A stretch of 64,000 nucleotides of DNA from Mesostigma viride (lineage: Eukaryota > Streptophyta > Mesostigmatophyceae > Mesostigmatales > Mesostigmataceae), in NCBI GenBank assembly GCA_009746045.1, contig RPFO01000167.1:586487-650486 (forward strand), written 5' to 3'. The position numbers were made by a program, and so were the translations under genes. Shown piece by piece: positions 19,480 to 29,186 of the stretch (position 1 is the stretch's first letter; each line of letters begins with the position of its first letter). The notes below the pieces were generated by a model, which saw only the letters and a list, made by a program, of their open reading frames with translations, was not told where the DNA came from and searched no databases.

Positions 19480-19822
19480 GTGGGTGGCTAGACAACTACT
19501 GTAACTGTGCTACTTGTAAAGAACTTGGGAGTTCACCAGGATTCTTGGCGCCAAGCTCCAGCTCGTCCAAATGCTTTACCTGTGCTATACCCTGGCTATA
19601 CAGTATACAGTAATTATCTACGCATCATGGCAACAGGCATGGCATATTATTATATATTACGCAGCCACGTGCGTATTTTTTTCTCAAGCAGCCTCGTGCC
19701 GCGAACGACCTTTCATTGCATTGGCAATCGCATGATGAATTAATATCGCAGCCCATCCGGCGGCGGATTTATGCGCTACCAAGGCTGCTAGGCCGAGTTT
19801 GAGGCGAGTTGCCGGGAAGGTC

Positions 19823-21277
19823 ATGGCGAGCTTTGCGAAACACGCATCCTTTCAAGCAATCCCTGCCAGCGATTTGGAAAATGCCGAAGAAACGCAGCTT
19901 AAGACTATAGCGCATTCGCTGCTGGAAAGTAAGTTTGAGAAGTTGATGTCAACTGCGGGATCCCATGAGGAGCTGAATAAAAGGAAACAACTGGCCCTCG
20001 AATGGATGAAGAAATGGGACCTGGATGGCGATGGCGCGATGTCCAGTTTGGAGATGAAGGGCGCCGCAATGGAGCACGTAAAATTGCAGCGTGATTACAA
20101 AAACAGAGGCATTTGGATGATCATTTTAGCTATCCTCATATTTTGCTGCGGCGGGGTCATACTCGGCGTCAGCATTTGGGCCAACGCTATCTCGAAGGAT
20201 TCAAAGGTAGAAGCAGGCGAGGACCTCGGCGGCTATACGATGAGAAAGAAGGACGGCAGTGCGGTGGTGAAGACGGCGACGGCGCTATACGGTGTGTCGG
20301 GCTGTTCCTGGCAGCTTTTGGGGCTGCTTTATTTTATTATTCTTTTTTTTTTTTACTTTTTGGCTTCATGGACGTCATCTTGTTTAACTCACGGGCATTG
20401 TTTATCGAGTCGCCGGCCAGGGCGCGTGCCAGGGCATGCGCCCATGGTTAGTTCCAAACCTCTTGTAGCTCAGAAACTTCTCAGAACCACCTTTTGGCAG
20501 CTTACGTTGTAGGACAGCTCTGTTTGAGGACGTTTGCGCTCCCGTTATCCGTTTCAACACTATCTCATGCTTGGATTTATTTGCGCGCTCCCATCCGCAG
20601 AATTTGCCCTCCCCCGCATCGGCTTCCTCCCCTTTGACGAGCTGTCGACCATCGAATCCATCTCGTTCCTGACCAACAAGTCGATCCGCCAGATGTCTGT
20701 CGAGGGCTTCCGCTGGTTCGGGACCAACAACATCACCTTCTTCTCGCCTCGCAACGAGCAGCTGACGATCGCCCGTTCAGAGCCCAACGTGAGCATGACC
20801 TTTCGACCGCACACACCTGGCGCTGCGCCCTGGGTCATCTACGAGGGAATCGACCCAGACCTTGGCCTACAGTTGTTGCTTCAAGAGATCATTGATAACA
20901 TGGTGGCGGCAAGGGTGCCGTTGACGGCGCACTCGGTCGCGGCCGTGATGCGCGCGGTCTACATCGAGGGGTTGTTCGACCGCGTGCTACCCACCGAGTG
21001 CATCCAGCCGGGACTCACGTTCATCTTCGCGGGCAACATGACCGCACTGCAGGAGCCCTGCGCCACGCTCGTGGTGGCCGCGTTTGAAGGGTTTGGCATC
21101 GTCGAGGCCAAGATTGGGCCCCAGGATTACTACGGCACAGAGATGAGCGCGGAGGAGAAGGCGGGACTCACGGGCTACTCGGTCAAGGTGCAAGGGGGCC
21201 TCTTCAACCCGGACCCGGTGGCGACGTACCAGATATACTGGGACTACCTGGAGGCACAGGTCAAGGCGCATTCATAG
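19823..21277 (+). CDS. EF-hand-like single-pass membrane protein (two exons), unknown function
   Basis: Exon 1 is 19823-20291 and exon 2 20601-21277, joined by a GT-AG intron; 381 residues. The N-terminus is cytosolic-looking and helical, with an EF-hand-like loop (KWDLDGDGAMSSLEM, about residues 72-86). One membrane helix follows (GIWMIILAILIFCCGGVILG, about 108-127), then a C-terminal domain of about 230 residues encoded by GC-rich exon 2 with several Asn-linked glycosylation motifs (NKS, NIT, NMT), consistent with a lumenal or outside face. ATG at 19823 was chosen because the upstream in-frame start is TTG. I do not recognise the C-terminal domain. A TGTAA poly(A) signal follows. Best host-gene candidate in the window. 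Confidence 0.7.
20292..20600 (+). other. 309-nt intron of the EF-hand gene
   Basis: Donor TACG|GTGTGT and acceptor CCATCCGCAG|AATTT. Splicing keeps the frame (G|AA forms Glu) between ...KTATALY and EFALPRIG.... Unspliced reading leaves exon 2 without a start. Confidence 0.75.
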
Positions 21278-21411
21278 GCGGTGCATGGTGGTATGGTGGA
21301 GCATGCGTGGTCACGGGGATACCGAGGATGTGGATGGCTTGGCCGGGCTTGGGGATGCTCGGGCGTGATACTAGAGTATGGCACATCAGAATTCATGTTT
21401 TTGTAATGGCA

Positions 21412-21416
21412 AACTG
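21412..21416 (+). promoter_or_regulatory. TGTAA poly(A) signal
   Basis: TGTAA stands 135 nt behind the stop of the EF-hand gene, in the position and form of the green-algal polyadenylation signal. Confidence 0.5.
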
Positions 21417-21438
21417 ACCCCGAAGGGTCCCCCTTGCC

Positions 21439-21503
21439 ATGCGTAATGGACGCCGGTATGGGTTGGTCCCCCTCCCAATGCGTAATGGACGCCGGTATGG
21501 GTT
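21439..21503. repeat. 40-bp direct repeat, two copies
   Basis: ATGCGTAATGGACGCCGGTA and the next bases are repeated at 21439 and 21479. The remaining DNA to 21930 has no gene that I recognise. Confidence 0.85.
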
Positions 21504-21929
21504 ACCCATATTGGACATGGACTTCCTCAAGCACATTGTAGGGATGATGCTCTTTTCCTACCTGGACACATCTTTGCCTGCCTTCCTGTACCGTGGCAGG
21601 CGGCATGGCCTCCGTGGCGGTGTCTTTGTATATAGGATCACTTTTTACATACGTTAAGTCGCAAGTGCCGAGTGTTGAACAGTTAACCCCCCCCCCAAAA
21701 AAACTGGTAGATATAGCTAGCTAGTGAGTACACCACCATTAATTGCTGAATTATATCATTAAATATCGAACCACATGTGATCGTCTACTTGTACATCTTA
21801 TACTTGGTATACCGGCCATATTTGGCAAAGAGGATCATCAGTTACCCATGCCCACATGGGTTGAATTTCATATGATTTGACTAGCTAACTATGATATCAA
21901 GTATTTAATGATGATTTTCTGTTAACTAG

Positions 21930-24568
21930 TGCAGGGGTTTATACTTGCCTTTTTGCTGGATAGCGGGATGGTTGCTGTCAACTGCCACTTGCAACGTCCC
22001 TCACAGGACTTGGTCACTTTTCGGGGCCCTACCGACCGTCAGGCCTGTCTGGACTACGTGGTGGTACGGCAGCCCAGGTGCACTTCGGTTCTGGATACCC
22101 GAGTGTTCGACCCACCCACGGTGTGCTCTGACCACCGTTTGGTGCGTGCGACCATTCGGCTCCGGTTCCCGATGCCCCCGAGCGCCGCGCCCCAGTGGCC
22201 CATCCTGGCTGGTCTGCGCTACGCCCGGTCCTGAGGACTGGACGGGCGCCGAGCATGAGTGGAACAGGTGCCGGCGGGCGTACCTGGAGGCCCTGGATGC
22301 CCAGGCGGACGTCGACGCGCTGACCCAGGCCGGGTGCTCCCAACGCAGCCCTTTTTGCGGGCTTTGCGGCCCGCGCCCCGTTGCCGGCTGGCGGCCTGGC
22401 ACCTGCCGGTCATGCCCCGCCGATGCCCCGGCCCGCTCTACCGCCAGGACCCCACTTGAGGTCTTGGCCGCCCGGCACAGCCTCAAGCGTCACCGGGACC
22501 CGCTGCTGAAACCGGTGCTCAAGGCCGCCCTTGTGGAGGCCAACGCACATGCTCAGGACGCAGAGGCCGCCCAATGCATGGCGGATGCCAAGGCCTGCCA
22601 AGCTCGCAACCAAGGCAAGGACATGTGGTACCACCTCGACCGGCTCGGCGGCCGGCGGCAGCGCACCCCGGTGGAGCACACGGGGGACGGCGCGGCGCCA
22701 GTCAGCCTTGACCGCTGGTTGGCCCACAACAATGTTTCCTTGACAGGTGGGGCTCGCGCCCCTGGCTCCCCCGCCGCTTCACCCCGAGATGGCCGCCCGT
22801 CTCGGTGTTGCTGGACCCCCCCCGCCGCCTGCGCCCCCCTCCTCGGCCGCGGACTACCAAGTCCCCGCCTTGAAGAAGGGCTGCCTTGCCACTGAACGAT
22901 GTCGTCCACCCCTTCATGCACTTTGGAGGAATTAACTAATTAATTAAACTCGTGCTCCCGTTGGGGAGTCACGGAGCACCGAAGTGCTTTTAATTAATCC
23001 CTGTGTGTGCACAACAGGAGAAAGGGCAGAGACCCCCAGTCTCCTTCATGCCTAAGGCATGCCACAGCTGCATTCGGGCGCGCTAGCTAAACGGACACGC
23101 TAACGATCCGGCAATCTGTGGGTGCAATAAGACCCATGTGAGCATGGCATAACAGGGAGTGTGGGCAAGGAATTGGACGGCGCCCTTGCTCGCCTGCGGT
23201 ATACGACGCAGCGGTCGGTGCCGACCACCTTTCTGCTGAGCTGCTGAAGACCCCTGACCTGGCGGAGAGGGAGCTTCTGCTGGGGTTCTGCAACCGTGTC
23301 CTGCTCTCTGATGAGCCTCCGCCTGCTGAGTGGCAGACGGCCATCCGAGTCAAGAAGGGCTCTGCTGCTGACCCCGGTAACTATCGGGGTGTCTGCCTCC
23401 AGAGCGCCGCGCTGAAGGTCTTCATGAATACGCATGATGCTGCACAGGCTCCGCGCCGCGCTGGACCCGCACCTGGTTGAGTCTCAGATGGGTTTCCGTC
23501 GTGGCCGTAACACTGTCATGGCTGTACTTTGTGGCGCGCCGGTTGTTGGAGGAGGTGCCGGCGTCGCATTCGCCCTGATAGTTTTCCGCTGGTCTTCATT
23601 TTTGCTGTCGATATCAATGCTTTCCACACGGTCCTCTGGGAGGCTCTCATGGGCCATCCTGGCTCTGGACCGCGTGCCCCCAGCGTTTATTGCTGCCATT
23701 CGCCGGCTGTATGAGGGCTCACAGGCAGTAGTGCGGACTGCGGAGGGCACCGCCCTGCACCATTCCCCCTTCATCACGGGGTGTGGCAAGGTAATTGTGT
23801 CCTGTCCCCATATTACCTGTTCATTGTTGTCGTGGATCACGTCACGCGCCGGGCACGTGCGCGCTTCAGTACTGCTCGGTCCGATCGAGCCCGGCTTGGA
23901 CATCCTTAACGAGCGCGAACACGGCGGCGGTGGCCCTGGTTACCGCCTGTCCGACCTGATTTATGCGGATGATACCACCCTCATCGAGCGCCCCGAGCAC
24001 ATTCACACCTGGCTGGACTGTCTTGGCTTGGAGGCGCGGGCGGTGGGGTTGGAGATTAGTGTCAAAACAGTCTGAGGCGAATCATGGTGATTGGGGCTAC
24101 CAGTCGCCCGCCGCTGCCGCGGCTGCTAGACGGGACGGAGGTACGTCCCGTTCCGTGATCGCTTCAAACTGCATGCTGGGAAGCATGCTCCCCGACACGT
24201 ATGCCAACGATGTGGACATCCGCATCGGCCTGTCCTGGGCTAGGCATTGCTCGCTCAAAACCTACTGGCCAGCACTCGAAGGACCTCAGGCCGGGCGAGC
24301 ACCGCAAGCGAATGCTCTTCAAGGTCCTGGTCCTCACGGTGCTCACCTATGGCGCCGAGGCATGGACGCTCACGGACACGCTGGCCACACGGCTGAATGG
24401 CACGGTATAAGGCCGAGAATGCTCCGCCGGGCCCTGAACGTAGGGTTTTCCACACATAGGTCATTAGAATCTTTGTACCAGGGTGGGCCTCGCATGTCGG
24501 ACGAGATTAGACAGCGTAGGCCGGATCTAGCATTCGATCGTAGGACATCTTGCTCGCACCAATCAGGT
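21930..24568 (+). pseudogene. LINE B ORF2 (endonuclease end, RT, C-terminus), decayed
   Basis: Begins in the endonuclease domain (LDYVVVRQP..., VCSDHRLVRATIRLRF). After an insertion at 22934-23167 the RT resumes: AVGADHLSAELLK, ...EWQTAIRVKKGSAADPGNY, HLVESQMGFRRGRNTVMAV, and the catalytic LIYADDTTLIERP near 23960. The thumb/C-terminal part has VLTYGAEAWTLTDTLATRL (24340-24400). At least five frame changes are present. It ends where a foldback element starts (24569). Related to LINE A and to the copies at 54048 and 58336. Confidence 0.8.
22934..23167 (-). mobile_element. ORF1-only LINE, 3' copy inserted in LINE B
   Basis: 234 bp of the family 3' region with TTAATTAA tail at the left, flanked by AGGAATT at 22927-22933 and 23168-23174. 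Removing it with one repeat joins the LINE B reading. Confidence 0.75.
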
Positions 24569-24906
24569 ACACTAGGAACTCGCTACTGAGAAAACTGAGA
24601 TTTCCTGAGATTTCCTGAGAAAATAACTGAGATTTCCTGAGATTTCCTGAGATGTTCTTGAGATTTCCTGAGATTTCCTGAGATTTCCTGAGAAAGTGAC
24701 CTGAGATTTCCTGAGATTGGCCTGAGAAAATTGGCTTTTTCTCAGGAAATCTCAGGAAATCTCAGGGCTAAGTGGAAACTGAGATTTTACGTGGACACTG
24801 AGATTTTTTTTTCTCAGGCTGAAAATCTCAGGGCATTTTCTCAGGCGCTGAAAATCTCAGGGCATTTTCTCTGGCGCTTAAAATCTCAGGGCATTTTCTC
24901 AGGCAT
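24569..24906. mobile_element. Foldback element of CTCAGGAAAT repeats, copy 1
   Basis: Starts CACTAGGAACTC. The left half consists of TGAGATTTCC-type 10-bp repeats; the right half carries the complementary CTCAGGAAAT and longer CTCAGGGCATTTT units, so the strand can fold back on itself. Its left junction lies in LINE B. A relative is at 53679-54047. Confidence 0.65.
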
Positions 24907-25385
24907 GCCATTGCCAGAATTAAATGTGTATTCTAACAAGCATAACACCATCATGCAATAAATCCAACAATTCATTAATGAATTAAATACGTTATTAGCA
25001 CATCTTGTGGTATTAGGCGTGGCATTCATGGCATCACGCTGTTTGATAGTAATGAACTCATGTTTCATCGTGGCATTCTGTGACTCATCGTTTCAATACC
25101 ATCAAAATATAAAACATCGACTCAAAACTGCTCTCATCCTATTTCTGGATTGCTAGCTGATGGCTCATGGCCATATAACAGCTGGCATGCCAGAGCCCAG
25201 CAACGGTGGTTTCACTCAATATCGATGTGTACGTCTTCTCGTCGAGCTTGTATGCTCCACGATCTGCATCAAGTCATCCCCCAAAGAAAGAAAGCATACA
25301 GAAAGCAAGGAGTTAAATTAACAAACATGATAATAATGCCATATGCAACATGATATTCCAAGAATGATGTAGAAGGCGGGCATGC
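24907..25385. other. AT-rich DNA without recognised feature
   Basis: No gene, no clear repeat. Confidence 0.4.
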
Positions 25386-25690
25386 TGCCATGCATTGCGT
25401 GACTGCGTGCAGGCGTGCAGCTAGGTGTGCGTGCGTGGGCGAGTGCGTGCAGTTGTGCATGAGTGCGTTTGTGCAGGCGTGCCTTGGCGGGTGGGTTGAT
25501 GGCTGTGTGCAGGCGTGCGTGCGTGAGTGGGTGCGTGAGAGTGTGCAGCTATGTGTGCGTGTGCGTGCACTTGTGCATGTGTGCGTTTGTGCAGGCGTGC
25601 CTTGGTGGGTGGGTTGATGGCTGCGTGCATGCGTGCGTGCGAGGGTAGGTGCGTGGGAGTGTGCAGCTAGGTGTGCGTGCGTGCAGTCGG
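25386..25690. repeat. TGCGTGCG-rich minisatellite
   Basis: G/T-rich words on a 118-bp higher period (GTGCAGGCGTGCCTTGG recurs at about 25472 and 25590). Cys/Val/Arg-rich ORFs through it are artefacts. Confidence 0.8.
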
Positions 25691-25730
25691 TGGGCGTGGT
25701 GAAGTCTCCGGGGTGTCGCTGTGGACATGG

Positions 25731-26173
25731 AGTTAATAAACGAGTGGGCCTCTCAATGCTCAATGGCCTAACGCATGTGTTTATTACAATAAATCACAAG
25801 CCCCGCACCCAACGTGCACAAGGGCATTTAGCATTGTCGACAAGCAACGCTCTGCCTGGCCGCCACGTCTGGAGCAGCCGACAGTGGCCGTTGGGCTCTG
25901 TGGTGCAGCCTGAGTGGCGCGACGCCACTGCTGGACTCTCAGGACCTTAGTCCAACGTCCGACACCTCAATGTCAGTCCCGAGTGGGTACTGGCGACGCC
26001 GTACCGCCAATCCTACTTGGGTACTGGCGTCCGTCACCAGTACTCGGCTATCAAATAGTCTAGCCTGCCGAATCACATATAGCCGGGACTTCTGACCGAG
26101 CCTACACGTGCGAAACCCCAGATAGCACATTGCTATCTGGTACTTAGCCTATGTCCACGACTAGAGGCTAACT
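25731..26173 (-). repeat. 3' LTR of Copia-type element 1
   Basis: 443 bp, matching 32589-33034 almost base for base. A truncated third copy is at 48559-48762. Confidence 0.9.
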
Positions 26174-26534
26174 CCAGTTTTATTCTTTTTTTTTTTTTTT
26201 TAAGGCATCAGTGCTGCACCTCCAGTTTTTATTCCTTTTTGTGTTTGTTCAGGTACTTGGCAATATCATGAATAAGACATTGGTACAGGAAAACTCATAT
26301 CAGACCACAATGGACGTTGTGAATTAAAGCGCCCACAGACCCCATTGCCTTTAAATCTGACAGTGTCTTTGAGGTTTCTGAACCTAGGATCCCCTGTTTG
26401 TACAAGTCAGTGGAGTGATGAGTGGCTATGGAAAAACCAGGGGGCACATCAAGAAATTATTATGTTTGTTGCCAAGTTGCCACCAGCTGGGAAAGACCAT
26501 AGTCTGCACCATTAGTCTGGAGTGCCCTATTTCA

Positions 26535-29186
26535 TCATCCATTTGTCTGACTAGACAGATAGGGATTCATTGCATCACACAGAAGCTGGTACTGGGTTGC
26601 TGCTAATGACGGAATCTTGGTCAATGCGTCAGCCAGGTTCTCCTCGTCTGGCAGATGCTGCCAGCTGGAAAAATAGCTTGTTTCCTGTTTCAAAATCACC
26701 CAGTCCAGATCAGTATGCACAGCAGCAGTCACAGATTTCTTGTTAAGGAAACTAATGACTGACTGACTGTCAGTGTGTAAGTGAGCATGCACATCAGCCT
26801 TGCTGCCAGCCTGAGTTTGCAACCAGGTTAGTATGTGCTGAAGGGATCGAGCATGCTGCACAGCAGACACCACAGCACGGCACTCAGCAGAGTTACTGCC
26901 AACAGCTTTTCTGCGATGCAATCTGCTGTACCACGACACCATGGACATATAGTCTCCCTTGTTGGTAAGGAAGAACACCCCAGCCTCCCTGGCATCCATT
27001 TTTGTTATTACCCTACTCTCCATGGAGCTGTCCATCAGACAGTTAATGTGAATATCTTCCATGAGGTTGAGTGGATGAATGACAAGGGAAGGTCCAGCCT
27101 TTAGTAGCTTCTGGAGATCCTTAGGTTTCATGGTTTGTAATACTGTGTCATCAATCCTGCTGACCACTGCCAGATGAGGTGCACAGATAGCACTCAGCCA
27201 CCCTAATTTTCCTTTGACAGTAGCACACATGTGAGCAGGAATGCACGGAATATCAAGCAGCTCTAGGCATTCTTCTAAGTACTGGGCAGGCGGGGATAGA
27301 GTACACACCCACTGTTCCTGTTGCTCTTCCAGTGCTAGCATTATGCCACAGAACTGTAGGGGTTCTGGCCCCAGCTCTGTCTGCTTTCCAATCTCATATG
27401 ACTGCTGAACCTGCTGAATGAACTTGTCAACTTCAGCTCTTGGTCCACAAATCAGTTGGTCATCACCATGCCACACAAACAGGAGCAAGCCAGAGGGTGT
27501 GGGCACAGCAAAGAGACAAGGGTCCAGATCATCATAAGTGGCATTAAGTTTCTTGAACACCTCTTCTGCTGATTTTCTGAAGATAGTGGGAGCACTTTGC
27601 AAACCTTCCACCCCTAGATTTAGGAGTAGATATGGCTCATCAATATCATGTGCCCATGCAGCAGGGGTGGGAACCACATAGACCTGACCCTTCCACACAT
27701 CTTGCGCTTTATCAGGGTCCCCTCTAAGGAAAGCCCTTTTGATATCAGTAGCTTTGCAGGCATAATCTTGGCCAGCATTGAGATGGTGGAGGAAGACAGA
27801 GAGCAGTATCCTGAGGGATGTTTGCTGCAGCCCAGGAGTGTAGAGTTCACCCTTGGACAGTTTTGACATGCCTTTTAATTCTGTCACACATGGCCTAGCA
27901 TGATATATAGGTGAGCCTACTGGCTGTGCCTTGTGTTTTAGCACAAACTTGAGTCTCAACTTTTTGGCACCTTCTGGAATTTCCCAGACAGGAGTGACAG
28001 GTGGCTTATAGTCAGGATGCTTAGGGTTTGGCAGCACCCACTCTTCGCGGGCTTGGTGCCTAATGGCTTGGATCCATTTTTGAAACCCTTTTTGTGTTTT
28101 GCATTGTTGGATTAGAGCATCATAGTTGTGAGGAGAGTGCATGGCTAAGTCCCACTTTCCAACCCCAAAGGACTGCGGGTGTGGCCTTTGATTGTGCACC
28201 TTTTTCTCTAGGTCAGGGATTTCACCTGGCCCATATTTGATGTTAATGGCCTTGATATAGGCATCTAATCCATGAACCAGTTGGGACAATGGAATCTTGT
28301 AGTGATCCAAGGGAATGGCTCCTACCCCAGTCACACGCAGCTGGCTAGCAGTGATGGTGACACCTGGGTAAGAGATAAAGGGTTCTCCCAACAAAGCATT
28401 GCCCATGTACCCTTCCACTACCTGGAAAGGTGTCTGGATGCCAAGTATGGGGATCATTACTTGACCCAACACATCTAAGGTTGTTTTGCCTGAAAAATCT
28501 TGCACCTGTGTCCATGGTGAGGGTGCAAGTTGCAGACCAGGAATGGCTTGTGCACTGATCACACTGACCTGTGCCTGAGTGTCCACAGCTAGGATGCAGG
28601 ATTCCTGGCTATAATCGGAGCACACAGCAGAGACCTTGGCCAAACCTGAGGCTTGTTTAGCCTTGCTCTTGTGAGCCTTATGCAGAGCTGCCAGGGCTTT
28701 TTCTAGCTTGGATTTGAACTCAGCTGGATTGCCTTTGTTTTGCTCTGGTACCTCATGCCTGGTTGAACTCTGCCCAGAGGGACTTACACCAGGTTGTGGG
28801 GTGACACGTACCTCACTGAGGGGTGGAGGAATGACAGAGGGTGTGGTAGTGCCATCATCAGCTCCTGGTGTTGGAATGCTGGGTGGTTCTGCTTGCTCAC
28901 CAGAGTTAAGGAGGGAATCCATGTTCAAGGACTCTTCCCCTGGCACGTCTGCCAAAGGAGGGAAATACTTCTTAACTCTATGACTGCTCACCCTGTGTTT
29001 TCTCCCTGTTTCCAAACTTCGAATATCCATATTTTTTCCTTTTTTGGTCATTCTTAGAACAGTGCACGGACCATACCACATGCCTGTCTTGCCATGTTTG
29101 GTTTCTTTGAAATATAGGACTTGTTCACCCAGTTGGAATACTGTTCTGGGGTGTGTTATGTCCTTTTCAGCTAGCTTATCAGCCAC
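26535..29186 (-). CDS. Copia-type ORF2: integrase end, retropepsin-like, reverse transcriptase, RNase H
   Basis: 883 residues. Residues 1-75 are the integrase C-terminal part (GEQVLYFKE, GMWYGPCTVLRM). About 195-300 resemble a retropepsin: ILAVDTQAQVSVIS, then GQVMIPILG and ALLGEPF; the usual DTG/DSG is DTQ. About 390-650 are a Copia-type RT (CKATDIKRAFL, GVEGLQSAPTIFRKSA, and the active site LFVWHGDDQLI). About 700-860 are RNase H (MDSSMESR, SNSAECRAV, HTDSQSVI, HTDLDWVILK, ENLADALTK). It is offset by one frame from ORF1 with a 16-nt overlap; the sister element reads straight through, so the break may be a mutation. Confidence 0.85.
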   Translation of the reverse strand: MADKLAEKDITHPRTVFQLGEQVLYFKETKHGKTGMWYGPCTVLRMTKKGKNMDIRSLETGRKHRVSSHRVKKYFPPLADVPGEESLNMDSLLNSGEQAEPPSIPTPGADDGTTTPSVIPPPLSEVRVTPQPGVSPSGQSSTRHEVPEQNKGNPAEFKSKLEKALAALHKAHKSKAKQASGLAKVSAVCSDYSQESCILAVDTQAQVSVISAQAIPGLQLAPSPWTQVQDFSGKTTLDVLGQVMIPILGIQTPFQVVEGYMGNALLGEPFISYPGVTITASQLRVTGVGAIPLDHYKIPLSQLVHGLDAYIKAINIKYGPGEIPDLEKKVHNQRPHPQSFGVGKWDLAMHSPHNYDALIQQCKTQKGFQKWIQAIRHQAREEWVLPNPKHPDYKPPVTPVWEIPEGAKKLRLKFVLKHKAQPVGSPIYHARPCVTELKGMSKLSKGELYTPGLQQTSLRILLSVFLHHLNAGQDYACKATDIKRAFLRGDPDKAQDVWKGQVYVVPTPAAWAHDIDEPYLLLNLGVEGLQSAPTIFRKSAEEVFKKLNATYDDLDPCLFAVPTPSGLLLFVWHGDDQLICGPRAEVDKFIQQVQQSYEIGKQTELGPEPLQFCGIMLALEEQQEQWVCTLSPPAQYLEECLELLDIPCIPAHMCATVKGKLGWLSAICAPHLAVVSRIDDTVLQTMKPKDLQKLLKAGPSLVIHPLNLMEDIHINCLMDSSMESRVITKMDAREAGVFFLTNKGDYMSMVSWYSRLHRRKAVGSNSAECRAVVSAVQHARSLQHILTWLQTQAGSKADVHAHLHTDSQSVISFLNKKSVTAAVHTDLDWVILKQETSYFSSWQHLPDEENLADALTKIPSLAATQYQLLCDAMNPYLSSQTNG

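Noticed and set aside
24600-24905. CRISPR-like array
   Set aside because: The repeats are 10 bp, contiguous and in both orientations, with no spacers.
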